Shown: positions 46,346 to 57,890, numbered from the stretch's first letter. The stretch: 64,000 bases of DNA from Anaeramoeba flamelloides (GCA_027625915.1 JANTQA010000033.1:3472001-3536000); one strand, 5' to 3'. Made by a program: numbers and translations. Notes: generated by a model from the sequence alone, not told the origin.

Positions 46346-46903
46346 AGGATTACAATCCCTGAAATTTTAAAAAAAGATTATCTTGTGTAGGGCATAGTGT
46401 CTTGTTAATTTGGTTCTTGGCTGATCGATCTGGGATTTGTTATGGATTTTAATAATGGTTCTAAAAGGTAATTTTTGACAATTTATTTATTTTTTTTCCG
46501 AAATCCGAATTGAAGAGTTTAAGATTAATAGATTGATAGGTGTTCAAGAATAACTTTTGAATTTTGGATTTTAGAAAAGAATCTTGATATACTTTTTTGT
46601 CAATTAACCAAATGAAATTATAAAATTTTTAAAAAGCTCACCATAAAAACAAACTTAATTAAAAATTTCAATCAACAACCTACAAACCACATTTTTTTTT
46701 TATAAATTAAGTCCTAGCCAATTAACCTTAAACTCTTCAATTCGGATTTCGGAAAAAAAATAAATAAATTGTCAAAAATTGCCATTTTGAACCATTATTA
46801 AAATCCATACCAAATCCAAGATCGATCAGCCAAGAACCAAATTAACAAGTGGTAACAAACGACACAAGATAATCTACTTTCAAATTTCAGGGATTGTAAA
46901 CCT
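46346..46903. mobile_element. long-arm foldback element D, compact copy
   Basis: Arms of about 185 bp (46346-46529 and 46722-46903) are inverted copies at roughly 90% identity by eye, sharing GGCTGATCGATCT and TTTTTTTTCCGAAATCCGAA. They begin GGATTACAATCCCTGAAATT and end with the reverse complement. The loop of about 190 bp is non-coding. Single arms of the same family occur at 53206 and 55063-55245. Confidence 0.75.
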
Positions 46904-46924
46904 ATCGGGAACTAGTAATTCTTA

Positions 46925-47946
46925 TTTATTATTGTTCCTAATTGCATTAAAATACTTCTTTTCACAAGAGTACTATTCAACACGATAAAAAAACTAATTT
47001 ATCAACTTTAGAGAAATGAGTTATCATTTTTAAAAGAATTAATTTTTACTGAAATAAATTTCTATAAAAAGATTTGATTATTTTGGAATTTTTGGATCAA
47101 TTTAGAAAAAGAAAAAATTAATAAGAACATTATTGTTTTTTTTGAAATCTCACTTTTAATAATTTATGACAACTTATATTAAATGTCCTTGGAAATTTAG
47201 ACTTTTTTTAAAAATGAATAAAGAAAAATCAAATAAATGTTGAATCCTTAAATATAATTTAAAAAAAAGATCATTTTATTTAATCCACAAATAGTTGTTA
47301 AATATCTTGAAATTTAAAAGAGTTAGTAATATTCTTTTTCAAATATTAAGAGTATGATAATAAGGAAGTATTAGTATTAAAATATGTTATTTAATATTAT
47401 TTAGAAATTTTTAATCATGAGAATTATTAATTCTTATTCATTTTATTTTTGGAAAATATTCAAAATAATTGAGAAATACTGATAAAATCTATCGAGACCT
47501 TTCCTTTATTAACACCACATCGGACTAATTAAAATTAGGTTATTAATATTAGGTTTAGGAACAATCCCATTAACAAGTATTTTTTTTTGGTTATAAGTTA
47601 AATTTACCAGGTTTTAAAAAAGTGTTTTGGTTAGTTATTCAATTTAATGATTTGGTTTTTTACACATTTTTTTATTTTTCATAAGAAAAGGAAAAAAAAA
47701 TTTTCTATTCTTTTGTACAGTCAGTTCCACTTTCAAGGAACAAACTTTCAACAAAATTTAAGGCACAAAAAATATCAAATTAAATACAAAATTTGGAATT
47801 TTTTTTTTCTACAATTTATTTTACTAGAATCTAAATTTTGTTCCTTAATTTGAGATTTTGATTGTGCATTAAATTTCCTTGGAAGTTTGTGCCTTAAAAG
47901 TGGAACTGACTGTATATAAAAGTAATTATATAGTTTCCAAGTTGAA

Positions 47947-47988
<42 letters not shown>

Positions 47989-48185
47989 AAATTAAGTAGC
48001 TTTTTTTACTGAGTTATTTTAGAATCAAGTTTTTTTTTATTTTCCTAAGTTATTTTTGTAAAATATCTTCACAACAAATAATAAGATTTCTATCTTCTAC
48101 AAAGAAAATAAATTATTTTTTGTAATAAATCTGAAATTTATTGGATTTTGATATTTATGAAAATGAGAAAAATAGACCAAAAATT
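46925..48185 (+). repeat. long diverged repeat R, copy 1
   Basis: It aligns in patches with 56850-57890 in the same orientation over about 1 kb (GGATCAATTTAGAAAAAGAA, TGTTGAATCCTT, ATTAGGTTATTAAT, TACTGAGTTATTTTAG). It is interrupted by MITE B copy 5 and a TA tract at 47950-47987. No coding sequence is evident. Confidence 0.55.
47718..47912. mobile_element. MITE family B, copy 5
   Basis: TA-flanked, CAGTCAGTTCCACTTTCAAG to AAAAGTGGAACTGACTG. It is inserted in repeat R copy 1; the equivalent site in R copy 2 has no insertion. Confidence 0.85.
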
Positions 48186-48204
48186 TGAAAAAAAAAATAT
48201 AAAT

Positions 48205-48323
48205 ATTTTCATTTTTAAGGCACAAATTTCAAAGTAAATTAAGGCACATAAAAATCTAAAATTAAGTGTATACAATTGGAAGTGTTTTTTACCTGAATTA
48301 TTTTACTATAATCAAAAAATTTG
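48205..48323. mobile_element. MITE family B, copy 6 (truncated)
   Basis: Left half of a B element (TTTTTAAGGCACAAATTTC onward, then the central TTATTTTACTATAAT region). It is cut off directly where copy 7 begins. Confidence 0.6.
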
Positions 48324-48325
48324 TA

Positions 48326-48520
48326 GAGTCAGTTCCACTTTTAAGGCACAAACTTTCAACGAAATTCAAGGCAAAAAAAAATCTTAAATTAAGATACAAA
48401 ATTTATAATTTTTATTTTTACAATTTAATATACTTGAAGTGGAATTTTGTGCCTTAATTTGAAATTTTTATTGTACCTTAAATTTCGTTGAAATTTGTGC
48501 CTTAAAAGTGAAACTGACTG
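48326..48520. mobile_element. MITE family B, copy 7
   Basis: Begins GAGTCAGTTCCACTTTTAAG after TA and ends AAAAGTGAAACTGACTG. It abuts truncated copy 6, suggesting insertion of 7 into 6 with loss of the far half. Confidence 0.8.
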
Positions 48521-48788
48521 TTAGAGAATTTTTTTTATAAAAACAAAAACTAAAATTATATTTTATCAAGAAAAGAATAGAAATCACAAAAAATTTGAAT
48601 TATTTCCGATTATTATTTTTAAATTATACAAACATATGTTTTTTCAATTTTTTAGAATTATAGTACAACATTAAAAGCAAGTTTTTTTTATGATTTTTTT
48701 ATCATTTTCCAAAAATAAAAAATGGATAACAGTTTTTTTTATGTTTTTTTTTAATTGAACTATTTAATAGAAATTTTCATAATCATTA

Positions 48789-48983
48789 CAGTCAGTTTCA
48801 CTTTTAAGGCACAAAGTTTAACGAAATTTAAGGTACAATAAAAATCTCAAATTAATTTACATGATTTAGATTCTAGTAAAATAAATTGTAAAAAAAAAAA
48901 TTCCAAAATTTGTTCCTTGATTTGAGAGTTTTTTGTGCCTTAAATTTTGTTGAAAGTTTGCACCTTAAAAGTGAAACTGACTG
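48789..48983. mobile_element. MITE family B, copy 8
   Basis: TA-flanked, CAGTCAGTTTCACTTTTAAG to AAAAGTGAAACTGACTG. Confidence 0.85.
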
Positions 48984-49229
48984 TATACTATTTTTTATAC
49001 ATGATTAATATTTTCATAGAAAATTGATTTCTATACTTTCTGATTTTTTTACAGTGAAGTTGGAATACCAGATTTGTTTTTAATATCATAATTTATAATT
49101 TATTATATGACATATATGTTCTACACAACATTAAAATAACAAGGTAAAAATTTATATAACACAGTTTCTTAAAAAAATGTTATAAAATCAAGTTCTTTTT
49201 TTCTAAAATGTTTTATATAGCTGTTATTA

Positions 49230-49462
49230 CTGATAAATTCAAATAAATTTAATAAATTTTTTCGTTCAATTTCCGATTTTGTAATCTCATCACTCAATTT
49301 TAAAAAACAACTCAAGAGAAATTATTTTGGAAGCACAACCAATTTTACAAAGTTTTATGAAAATTTAAACTAATAAAATGCTTTGTTCAAAGCTATGTAT
49401 AAAAAAATTCATAAAATGGAAAATGAAGTGAAAATTTTCTTCCATTAATTTGAATTTATCAG
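49230..49462. mobile_element. TA-flanked MITE, family G copy 3
   Basis: CTGATAAATTCAAATAAATT at the left and AATTTGAATTTATCAG at the right, with TA on both sides. This is the best-preserved G copy. Confidence 0.7.
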
Positions 49463-49638
49463 TAATATTTTAATAAATAACTTTTAATTTTTATAACACT
49501 TTTAAAATTTATCAAATATATATAAATCAAACTTAGTATATGTTAAATTATTTGTTTTTTTTATTATTTAGAATATAGAGAAAAATATAGTGGGTTAAAA
49601 TGAAATTAATTAAAAAATAAAAAAAAAAGATATAAATA

Positions 49639-49836
49639 CAGTTAGTTCCACTTTTAAGAGACAAGTTTTGACGAATCCGAGTTAAAAAATAATCTTAAAT
49701 TAAGAAGTACATTTTTTGGAATTTTTTTTTTTTACAAAATATTTTATTTAATTTGAATGTTGTACTATAATATAAGAGTTTTTTTTACCCATTAGATTTT
49801 GTTGAAATTTTGTATCTTAAAAGTGGAACTTGCAGT
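49639..49836. mobile_element. MITE family B, copy 9 (diverged)
   Basis: TA, then CAGTTAGTTCCACTTTTAAG; the right end is AAAAGTGGAACTTGCAG. The interior is more diverged than in the other copies. Confidence 0.7.
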
Positions 49837-49844
49837 CTAAACTC

Positions 49845-50047
49845 TTTTTCAAATAAAAGGGCACAAAAAATTTCAAGAATTATTCATAATTGAATCAAAT
49901 TAATTGTAGTATCATTCTAAAATCTAAGAAACGCTTTAAAACATAAAAAAACTCTTAACTGAATCTTTAAAACTCATTAAAACAGAACAATAAAAATTAA
50001 AATTCACTATTTTAAAAATTGGTGTTCCCTTTTATTTGAAATGAGAA
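49845..50047. mobile_element. element L-like, short copy 3
   Basis: The left end contains CTCTTTTTCAAATAAAAGGG and the right end CCCTTTTATTTGAAATGAG, an inverted pair about 200 bp apart. The termini resemble element L at 54.3 kb. Confidence 0.45.
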
Positions 50048-51242
50048 ATCTCGTTTTGTAATTTGTAATGAAAAAAATTATAAACCCAATAAAAACCTTT
50101 GAACAAGGCGAATTGGGAAAAAGTTCTCAACACTTTATTGATAATTCTTTACACGTCAAACTTTTGTTCTTTAAAGTCTCATATTCAATATAAAGCCACA
50201 ATTCATCTGGTTATTTTGTTGGAATGTTTTTTCTTTATTTCTCTTTTCTTTGTTCCATGCATCAATCCAATAATGGTCTTTCTTAATTCCTATTTCTAGC
50301 TCATTCGAAATCAAACTTAAACTGTTTCCATTTATACACTGGTAGATTATTTCCAAATTGGTTTCTTCTTATCTTGCTTTTTCATTTTCCAACTGTTCAA
50401 TTCCCAAAAATAAAAAAAGCAAAAAATGAAAAAATGAATAATTAAAATGAAAATCACCAATAAGTAATTATCTTATTAACGATCAAATTCGATGGTATTG
50501 GCGATTTGAGAGGTGTGAACTTTTGTTTGAAAAATAGTTTATATTTTTGAAATTTCAAAAAATCAAATTAAAAGACAGAAATATTTGACTTTTGTAAAAA
50601 AATTATTAAATTTGACAATAAAAAAAAATGAAATTAAAAAGTGATTTTTAAACAATAAAAAATGACTTAAAAAAATTGTTTGATGTTGAAACATTTTAGT
50701 GAATAAAATTTGAAAATTATCTTTATCTTGAATTGTTTTTGTGTTTTCTTCTCATTTTACTTTTTTAGGAATTTTAGATCTTTTTTAATAAATATTCAAG
50801 GAAAAATTAAAATGTGTAAAAATATTATAAAAATTTAATAGAAAAATTAGTGTTATTGAATATATAATCATAATATTTTATTAAAAGTTCAAAATTGTAA
50901 TTAATATGTTGAAAAAAATATCAAAAGTTGAAACAAATATTTTGAATGATCAAAAAAATGAAAAAATTGAATTTTTATTATCGAAAATATCTAATCAATT
51001 TTTATCATTATTCTTTTTGTTCAAATCACCTCTTAAATCCAAAATAAAAATTTTTTTGTTGTTATTATTGCTGTCATAAAGTTGAAGATTTAATATTAGA
51101 AAATTTTAAAAAAAAACAAAAATAATTAAAATAAAAAAAAAAATAATTTTATATTACTGGTTTTTGATTTGATCATAGATAAAAAAATTTTTAGACCTTC
51201 TAAAAAGAATCTTTAACACCCCAATATTTTAAAAAAATAGAT
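50048..51242. other. gene-poor stretch left of the tRNA
   Basis: A minus-strand frame at 50171-50356 is coding-like (EIIYQCINGNSLSLISNELE, then KKDHYWIDAWNKEKRNKEK), but it has no ATG upstream of a stop and no recognisable family. The remainder is AT-rich with nothing bounded. Confidence 0.3.
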
Positions 51243-51249
51243 AAAAAAA
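51243..51249 (-). terminator. RNA polymerase III T-run terminator
   Basis: Seven A on the plus strand, i.e. TTTTTTT on the transcribed-strand sense, one base after the 3' end of the tRNA. Confidence 0.8.
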
Positions 51250-51250
51250 T

Positions 51251-51320
51251 TCGGATACCGGGAATCGAACCCGGGCCAATCGGATGAGAACCGAACGTAC
51301 TACCACTAGACAATATCCGA
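51251..51320 (-). tRNA. tRNA-Glu (anticodon CTC)
   Basis: A complete cloverleaf of 70 nt without an intron. The acceptor stem TCGGATA pairs perfectly with TATCCGA. The D arm is GTCTAGTGGTAGTAC, which also gives the A box. The anticodon loop TTCTCAT reads anticodon CTC. The T arm is CCGGG-TTCGATT-CCCGG, whose GGTTCGATTCC is the B box. The top pair of the anticodon stem is a T-T mismatch and the D loop is one base shorter than in many Glu tRNAs. No CCA is encoded, as expected for a eukaryote. It decodes GAG, a minor codon in this AT-rich genome, and a T7 terminator follows. Confidence 0.95.
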
Positions 51321-51419
51321 TGATGTAAAATACGTATTTTTTTTATTTGAAATAAAAATAAATTAGAAATAAATGACAGATGGTTTGAGAAATCGAAAAT
51401 CTTCTCATTTTTTTATCTT

Positions 51420-51690
51420 TATTCGAATCACAATATGTTGTCACAAACAACCCAACAGCAATCACTTCTCAACATTGTAAATCAATAAACACCTTTACAA
51501 AACAAAAAACATAATCCAAATTACAAACACAAGAAACTCAAGCAAGACTTCACACTCACAACTAGTAATTGTAATCATCCCAAAATACATATAATGAACA
51601 AAAATATGTTTCTCATAATTCTCGCGATCAAATTTTCACAATCAAAACAATTCTACTCTCTCTGAAACAAATATTTCTCTACAGACTCAC
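51420..51690. other. C/A-rich, G-poor stretch upstream of the tRNA
   Basis: About 270 bases with roughly four times as many C as G on the plus strand, unlike the surroundings. There is no long frame on either strand. It could be transcribed non-coding sequence or a decayed element. I cannot identify it. From 51691 to 52164 nothing further is supportable; a plus frame at 51837-52052 runs through a poly-A tract. Confidence 0.35.
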
Positions 51691-52164
51691 TGAGAAAAAC
51701 TTTTTACGACTTAGGATCCTTTCTGAGTGATTCAAGGAAAAATTTAATCCCTTTGTTTTTAAAACAAGAACATTACAAATTTTCAAAAAGATTAAAAGAA
51801 TGAAATAAACTGTCAAGCAGTACCTTTTAAAAACTTTTGTTACTCTTTTCTTTCAAACAACGATTTCAATATGTCAGAAAAATTCAAAAAAAAAAAAAAA
51901 AAAAAAAAAAATATCATCACAAATTGATTCAGGACAAAAACTGTCTCACACGAATTCTTTGGCTCTTTCTTCTTCAGCTTTGGGGTAAGAATAACTTTGT
52001 ATGTTGGAATTTATTGGTTTGGTGTTTTGTTGCATCAACTAAAGCCAAGTGACTTCAAGTTTTTGTTTTTTCCAAATTCCTTTAATATGTTTATTTATTC
52101 CAAATTCTGATGAACGAAGAGGAGAATAATGACGATGTTAAGGTATGGTTTGGATCTAACAAGA

Positions 52165-53065
52165 ATATACAGCTGTTCCAAGGCTACCGTGAAATTTTAT
52201 CAATATTAAGTTTTGATGTTGATTTAGATTTTTGACTCTAAGAATTTAAGAATAAGAAAGCTTATATTGAAAATATTTTTTCATAAATGGGTTAGAGCAG
52301 TGAAAAAAATACCGGACATGAAAAAAATCCCGGACAAGATTTTTAATTGTGAATATTAGTCAAATTATTGTGTAATTTCATTTATTTACAATCAATTCCT
52401 TTTTTTTAAGCTTCCAACTTTTTCAATTATAACTCCCCCACTTATTAGAATGATGATTGATGAAATCACACTTGTTCAAAACACCATTCAATCAATCAAA
52501 AAACAAGAAGAAAAATTATCATTTTCCAAACTCTAGTAAACCTCTATAAAACTCGATTGTTTTTCAAAAAAAGTTGATCAACATTAGGCTATCAAACAAT
52601 TACTTGAGTATTCTAGAGACACCTTACTTTGATGGACTTTAGGTAGGTTTATTACTAATCTCATAAAAAAAATTGGTTATTTATAATAAGGATTTAATTG
52701 AAATTATACAAAAATTTTACTAATAATCACAATTAAAAATCATGTCCGGGATTTTTTTCATGTCCGGTATTTTTTTCCCAACTATATATGAAAAATATTT
52801 TTCTAATTTGATCGAAAAAAATTTATTTTTTTAGAGTAAATTTTATATCGTTTTTCAATGAATTTTCGATATTTAGAGTCATTTTGGGTTCTTAAAATTT
52901 ATTTTTTGAAAATCAGAAAAAATTCTTGAATATTGGCTCATTTAGGAATTTTTTTTTTCAATATGAGCTTTATTATTCTCATATTGAACTTTTTAAAAAA
53001 TTATATCAACATCAAAATTTGATATTCATAAAATTTGATGGTAGCTTTGGGTTGACTGTACCATG
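52165..53065. mobile_element. foldback element E, host of a nested MITE
   Basis: The left arm (CCAAGGCTACCGTGAAATTT onward, 52175-52285) is matched by its reverse complement at about 52955-53060 (AATTTGATGGTAGCTTTGGG). The right part of the interior is AT-rich. Element C is inserted next to the left arm. Confidence 0.6.
52299..52782. mobile_element. CCGGAC-ended Tc1/mariner-like MITE, family C copy 1
   Basis: Terminal inverted repeats of about 50 bp: AAAAAAATACCGGACATG, then AAAAAAATCCCGGACA, at both ends. It is 484 bp with no transposase frame. It is inserted in foldback E. A decayed inverted copy is at 22832-23264. Confidence 0.8.
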
Positions 53066-53854
53066 GGGGTTGTGTGTCGTATTTCTGTTTTTGAAATAAA
53101 ACCAACAAGAAAAAGTAATATAAAGAAAATGATCCAAGCCCTCAAAATGAATCCATTTTTGGAATTTTTAGAATCTCACCAAAATTTTAAATTACGAATT
53201 GTAAAATTAAGGTTTACAATCCCGGAAATTTGAAAAAAAAAGATTATCTTGTGTTGGGTGTGGCTACTTGTTAATTTGGTATTTCGCTGATCGATCTTAG
53301 ACTTGGTATAAATTTCAAGAGTTGTTCAAAATGGAAATTTTCTGTCACTTTATTTTTTTTTTTTCCGAAATCTGAATTGAAGAGTCTAATACTAATTGGC
53401 TGGAAGCTAAGTTATAAAAAAATGTGATTTGTGGGTTGTTTATTGTAATTTTTAAAAATGTTTGGCTTTATACGAAGCTTGACAAAAAATTTTTTTTCAT
53501 ATTTTTAATTGACTATAAAAATAAACTAAAATTCCAAAATTTTCCACACAGCTAAAACGTTTCCAAAGAATCACACAAAAAAATTTTCATTCAAATTGGA
53601 AATAAATTTGATATTTTAAAAATATTAAAATCATTTTTTAATCTTTTAGTTTTTGTTTTCATTTCATTTTTTGAATTGCATAACTTGTTTCATTCGATCC
53701 AATTTTTTTTTCAACAATTGATATTATGTTAAAGTTGAGTTGTTCCAAATGGAAGAACTTGATTAAAATTCGTTGACGTATCTAACCATTTTATCAATCA
53801 ATATTCCTAATAGAATTTTTACAAATTTACTAATATATTTTTTTATTTTGGTCT

Positions 53855-54285
53855 CTCCAAAATTTTTAACACCCCCATGATTTATTTGTATTGATAATTA
53901 TTTATTTTTTGTTTTGTGGGTATTGTAATTGATAAAAAAGTGTTAACATTTCAATTATTGAATGGTTCTAATTTATCATTTTTTCTTGAATTGATTAAAT
54001 ACAGTAAGTTCCACTTTTAAGGCATAAACTTCAACAAAAATTAAGGCATAATAAAAATCTCAAATTAAGGAACTAAATTCAAATTCTAGTCTAATATTTC
54101 GTAAAAAAATAAATTTCAAATTTTGTGCCCTAAATTTGAGATTTTTTGTGTCTACAATTTGATTGAAAGTTTGTGCCTTAAATTTGAAACTGACGGTAAG
54201 TTTTTTTTCACAAATCAAATTTTGAGTGTATAAAAAATTTTGAATTGGGGTTTTAATCAAAATGTTCTTCTATTACCCAAAAATG
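53855..54285 (+). mobile_element. element K, copy 3, interrupted by MITE B
   Basis: The left part (TCCAAAATTTTTAACACCCC to AATTGATTAAAT) and right part (CACAAATCAAATTTTGAGTG onward) match K copies 1 and 2 once the MITE at 54002-54196 is skipped. Confidence 0.6.
54002..54196. mobile_element. MITE family B, copy 10
   Basis: TA-flanked, CAGTAAGTTCCACTTTTAAG to AATTTGAAACTGACGG. It is inserted in element K copy 3, whose uninterrupted relatives show the empty site. Confidence 0.85.
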
Positions 54286-54309
54286 AAAATCCATTATTAA
54301 ATACCTACC

Positions 54310-55060
54310 AATCTAAACTCTTTTTCAGTCAAAAGGGGCCCAGTTTTATTGAAACAATAGAACATATTCTATGAGTCTAATTCAGTTTTCGTTACAAACT
54401 AAAATGTCAATTTTTAGATCAAAATCATTTTTTTCTCATTTTATAAATTATTTTTTTTGTTTTTCACTTTTTGCTTTTTTTTGTTTTTTTTTTTTTTTTT
54501 TTCAAGAAATTAAATTTTAAAAAAAAAATGTTTGAAACTTAAAATTAACATTAAGAAAAGTTAGGCATTGTATGTTCTATAAAAATTCATACATTTACAA
54601 GGAAAAAATATTATTGTCAACCATTTTGATATCCAATGAAATTGAGAATTTTACACTAGACGTTCTAATGAAAAGAGCCTAAAAATTTTTTTAAATTTTT
54701 TTTTTTTTGAAATTTATAGAGTCAGTTTCAAATTTAAGACACAGAAATTCAAAGAAATTGTAGGTAGACAAAAATCTCAAATTTAGGCACAAAATTTGGG
54801 ATTTTTTTTTTATAAATTATTTTACTAGAATATGAATTTTGTACCTTAATTTGAGATTTTTATTATATAACAAATTTCATTGAAGTTTGAGCTTTAAACC
54901 TGGAACTGACTGTAGTTTTTTCAGGCTTTTCTTTTATGATTATTGAATCTAATACGAAGTTTATTATTTCTAGTATTTCTAAACAATCTTAGTTTAGTTG
55001 ATTCTTAAAAATAAAGTGAATTTTTAATTTTTGGCTGGGCCCCTTTGAGTGAAAAGGAGT
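54310..55060. mobile_element. GGGGCCC-ended element L, copy 1
   Basis: The left end is CTCTTTTTCAGTCAAAAGGG followed by GCCCAG. The right end is CTGGGCCCCTTTGAGTGAAA followed by AGGAGT. It is about 750 bp including the nested MITE B copy 11. No transposase frame is visible. Confidence 0.6.
54718..54912. mobile_element. MITE family B, copy 11
   Basis: Begins GAGTCAGTTTCAAATTTAAG after TA and ends AACCTGGAACTGACTG before TA. It is nested in element L copy 1. Confidence 0.8.
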
Positions 55061-55245
55061 TTATTAGTCTTACGCTCTTTAATTCGGATTTTGAAAAAAA
55101 TAAATAAATTGACAGAAAATTACCTTTTTGAACACCTCTTAAAATTTATACCAAGCTCAAGATTCATCAGCTAAATATCAAATTAACAAGTAGTCACACC
55201 CGACACAAGTTAATCTTTTTTTCAAATCTATGGGATGGTAAATAT

Positions 55246-56849
55246 TAAACGAATCCAATGGAATCGGTTTTTTACCACATTTTCTTATCATAAAAGTTCA
55301 TTTTAGAATATTTTTTCAAAAAAAATATCAAAAATTATTGCTTTCTGATTCCCTCAGAATAAAAAAAACGAGTTATTTATTTGTACTGTATCTCTAATAA
55401 AAAATAATAAGATTCTTATGATGACTTATCCAAGTAAAACACTTTTCTTAAATGAAATAAACATAAAACATCAGGATTGTAGAAAAATTTATTACAAAGA
55501 AAATCTTAATAAGAAAAACCCTTAATAATTATTTTTTTGAGTAATCTTGAAATTCTTTTAAAAATTTTACAAAAAACATATATTTATGAAATTTGTGAAT
55601 TATGCGATTCTTTGAAAAAAAAATTTCGACAAGAAATGAATTAAGTTTTAGCAATTGAAATCAAAAACAATCATTGGTTTCCACGTAATTAAAAGAAGAT
55701 TTATTTTTTTTAAAAAAAGGAATCAAAATGTGAAATCTGATTTACAATGATTCGTATGATTATTTCCATTCAAATTTATTGAATTAACCAATAGTAAGGT
55801 TGGTAAGTTACAAACGGATTCTTAATATACACTAAAAAGTTATACACTTTCAGATTGGTGAATGCTAATATGATCTTTTATCCAAAGATTAAAATAAATT
55901 ATTTTTGCGAAAAAAGGAAATTTATTAACAATTATGCAAATATCCAAGTTGACAACTTTCAACCTTTACAAAAATTTAACTTTTTTTTTATCAGACCTGG
56001 GTATATGAAGATAAAAAGGCAAATATATATTCTTGGTTCAGATTTTTATCGACTTGTGTTGTTAGATCTTTGATTAAGGTAAATAGTTCAATAATATTAA
56101 ATGCCTTTGTTGTAAAAATTTCGTTGTTTTTACAAATTATATGAGATAAATTGATTTTTTCAAAAATTAATCTTTTTCACATTTTTTTATCAAAAAATTA
56201 CATTTTAATCTTTCAATTTCTTCTTAATTCTTTTTTGATTTTCATTTACCTAACATTATTACTTGTTTATATACTTTTTTCATCCCATTGATTTTTTTCT
56301 TTTTTTTACAGTGAACTAATATTTTTTACATTGTTTAAATTTTCGTAATGGGTTGTGGAAAAAAAAGGTTATAACACTATGGTATTATTTTTTTCTTCTG
56401 TTTCGAAACATCACTTATCAAGTTCTTAAAAATATACCCAAGAAGATATGTATCCTGTATTTTTTTTCATTTGAGTCGGTTATTAATCCCAAAGTATTAA
56501 ATGTGTTAGCCAAATAATTGGGAAAAAATTTTCACTATTTTTTTTTTTCATTTTTCTGATACAAAAAGAGTTTTCAAAGGGATTTGGAATGTGAACTCTA
56601 TGGAAAAATCAAATATATATGGAATTAACAAATTTTTTATGTGTATTTCATGTATACAAGTAGTAATTTGGGAAAATTCAATAAAGTCCCCTTAAATCAA
56701 TATTACTCTTCATTACTACTTTGTGGTAAATTTACATTTGCAAAATAATCAAAAAAATACATGTTTTTAAAAAAATAATTGAGTTGAATCTTATGATAAA
56801 AGATACAAAAACTTCTCAGGTTTTAGTTACTCTTAAGAAATATTTTATT
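55246..56849. other. gene-free AT-rich stretch
   Basis: A 72-codon frame at 55855-56073 (+) has no family resemblance or clear start context. No bounded repeat was recognised. Confidence 0.35.
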
Positions 56850-57890
56850 TCCAAAAGGAAATACAGTAATTATTTAAAATAGGATACAATTAAATCCGAT
56901 ATGTAACCATATTTATTAACTTTCAAGGCATGGGTTATCATTTTTAAAAAATTTCATTTTTCACATTAAAATTTTAGTTAAAAAGATCTGATCGATTTTA
57001 TGGTTAGATTTTTGGATCAAATTAGAAAAAGAAAAATAAAACCAAAACTATTTTATTTTTCCAAAATCTCACTATTAGCAATTTCTAAGAGATTTTTTCG
57101 AATAAAAAAATAAAGAAATTTGAATCTTATTGTAAAAATATAAGAAATATAAATGAAATATTGAATCCTTGAAGAACGGATAAAAATGATCATCTATTTT
57201 ATTGACAAATATTTATTTAATTACTTGGAATTAAAAAGATTGCTTAATAATATTTGCGAATATAAAGAGTGCAAATAACAAGCCGATAGTAGAAAAATCA
57301 GTTATTTGATTATATATCTATGATTTTTATTATTTATTTATTTATTTGAATTCATTTTATTTTATTTAAATTATTTCAAAATTTTCAGAAATAACTGTTA
57401 ATAATTATTTATACTTTTAATCTTAGTGGTTATTATTAACTAATTGAAATCCACTGGGTGAATTAAGATTAGGTTATTAATTATTGATGAAAAATAATCA
57501 AATTAAAAAATAATTCATCATATTTCTAGTTAAATTTTCGGTTTTTTCACTAAGTATTTTAGAAGAATATTTACTTTTTTGGTTTGATTGCTTTATTCTA
57601 ATATTGATTTGATAAAAAAAAAGAAAAAATTATTAAGAAAAGTAAGTTGAATAAAAAATTTATTATTTTTTTTTTCTTCAAATAATTATTGTAATTTTCT
57701 AAGATTAAGTAGATTATTTATACTGAGTTATTTTAGTAACTTATTCGTTATATTTTAAAAGTTAACTTAAAGCAACTTCCTTTATCTAAGAAGATTTCCT
57801 CGTTACTTCAAATAAAATAATTTTTTTTTGAATTAATTTGAAAATATCTTGGATTTTGATTTTTTTTCAATATGAGGAAAAATTAGATCA
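56850..57890 (+). repeat. long diverged repeat R, copy 2
   Basis: Patchy alignment over about 1 kb with 46925-48185 in the same orientation, lacking the MITE B insertion found there. Confidence 0.55.

Larger units (their letters stand above)
53206..55245. mobile_element. element D, expanded copy with two nested element pairs
   Basis: The left arm at 53206-53465 (TTTACAATCCCGGAAATTTG onward) and the right arm at 55063-55245 are inverted and both match the arms of the compact copy at 46346-46903. Between them lie element K copy 3 with MITE B copy 10, and element L copy 1 with MITE B copy 11. The pairing of the two arms as one original element is inference; they could be two solo arms. Confidence 0.5.
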
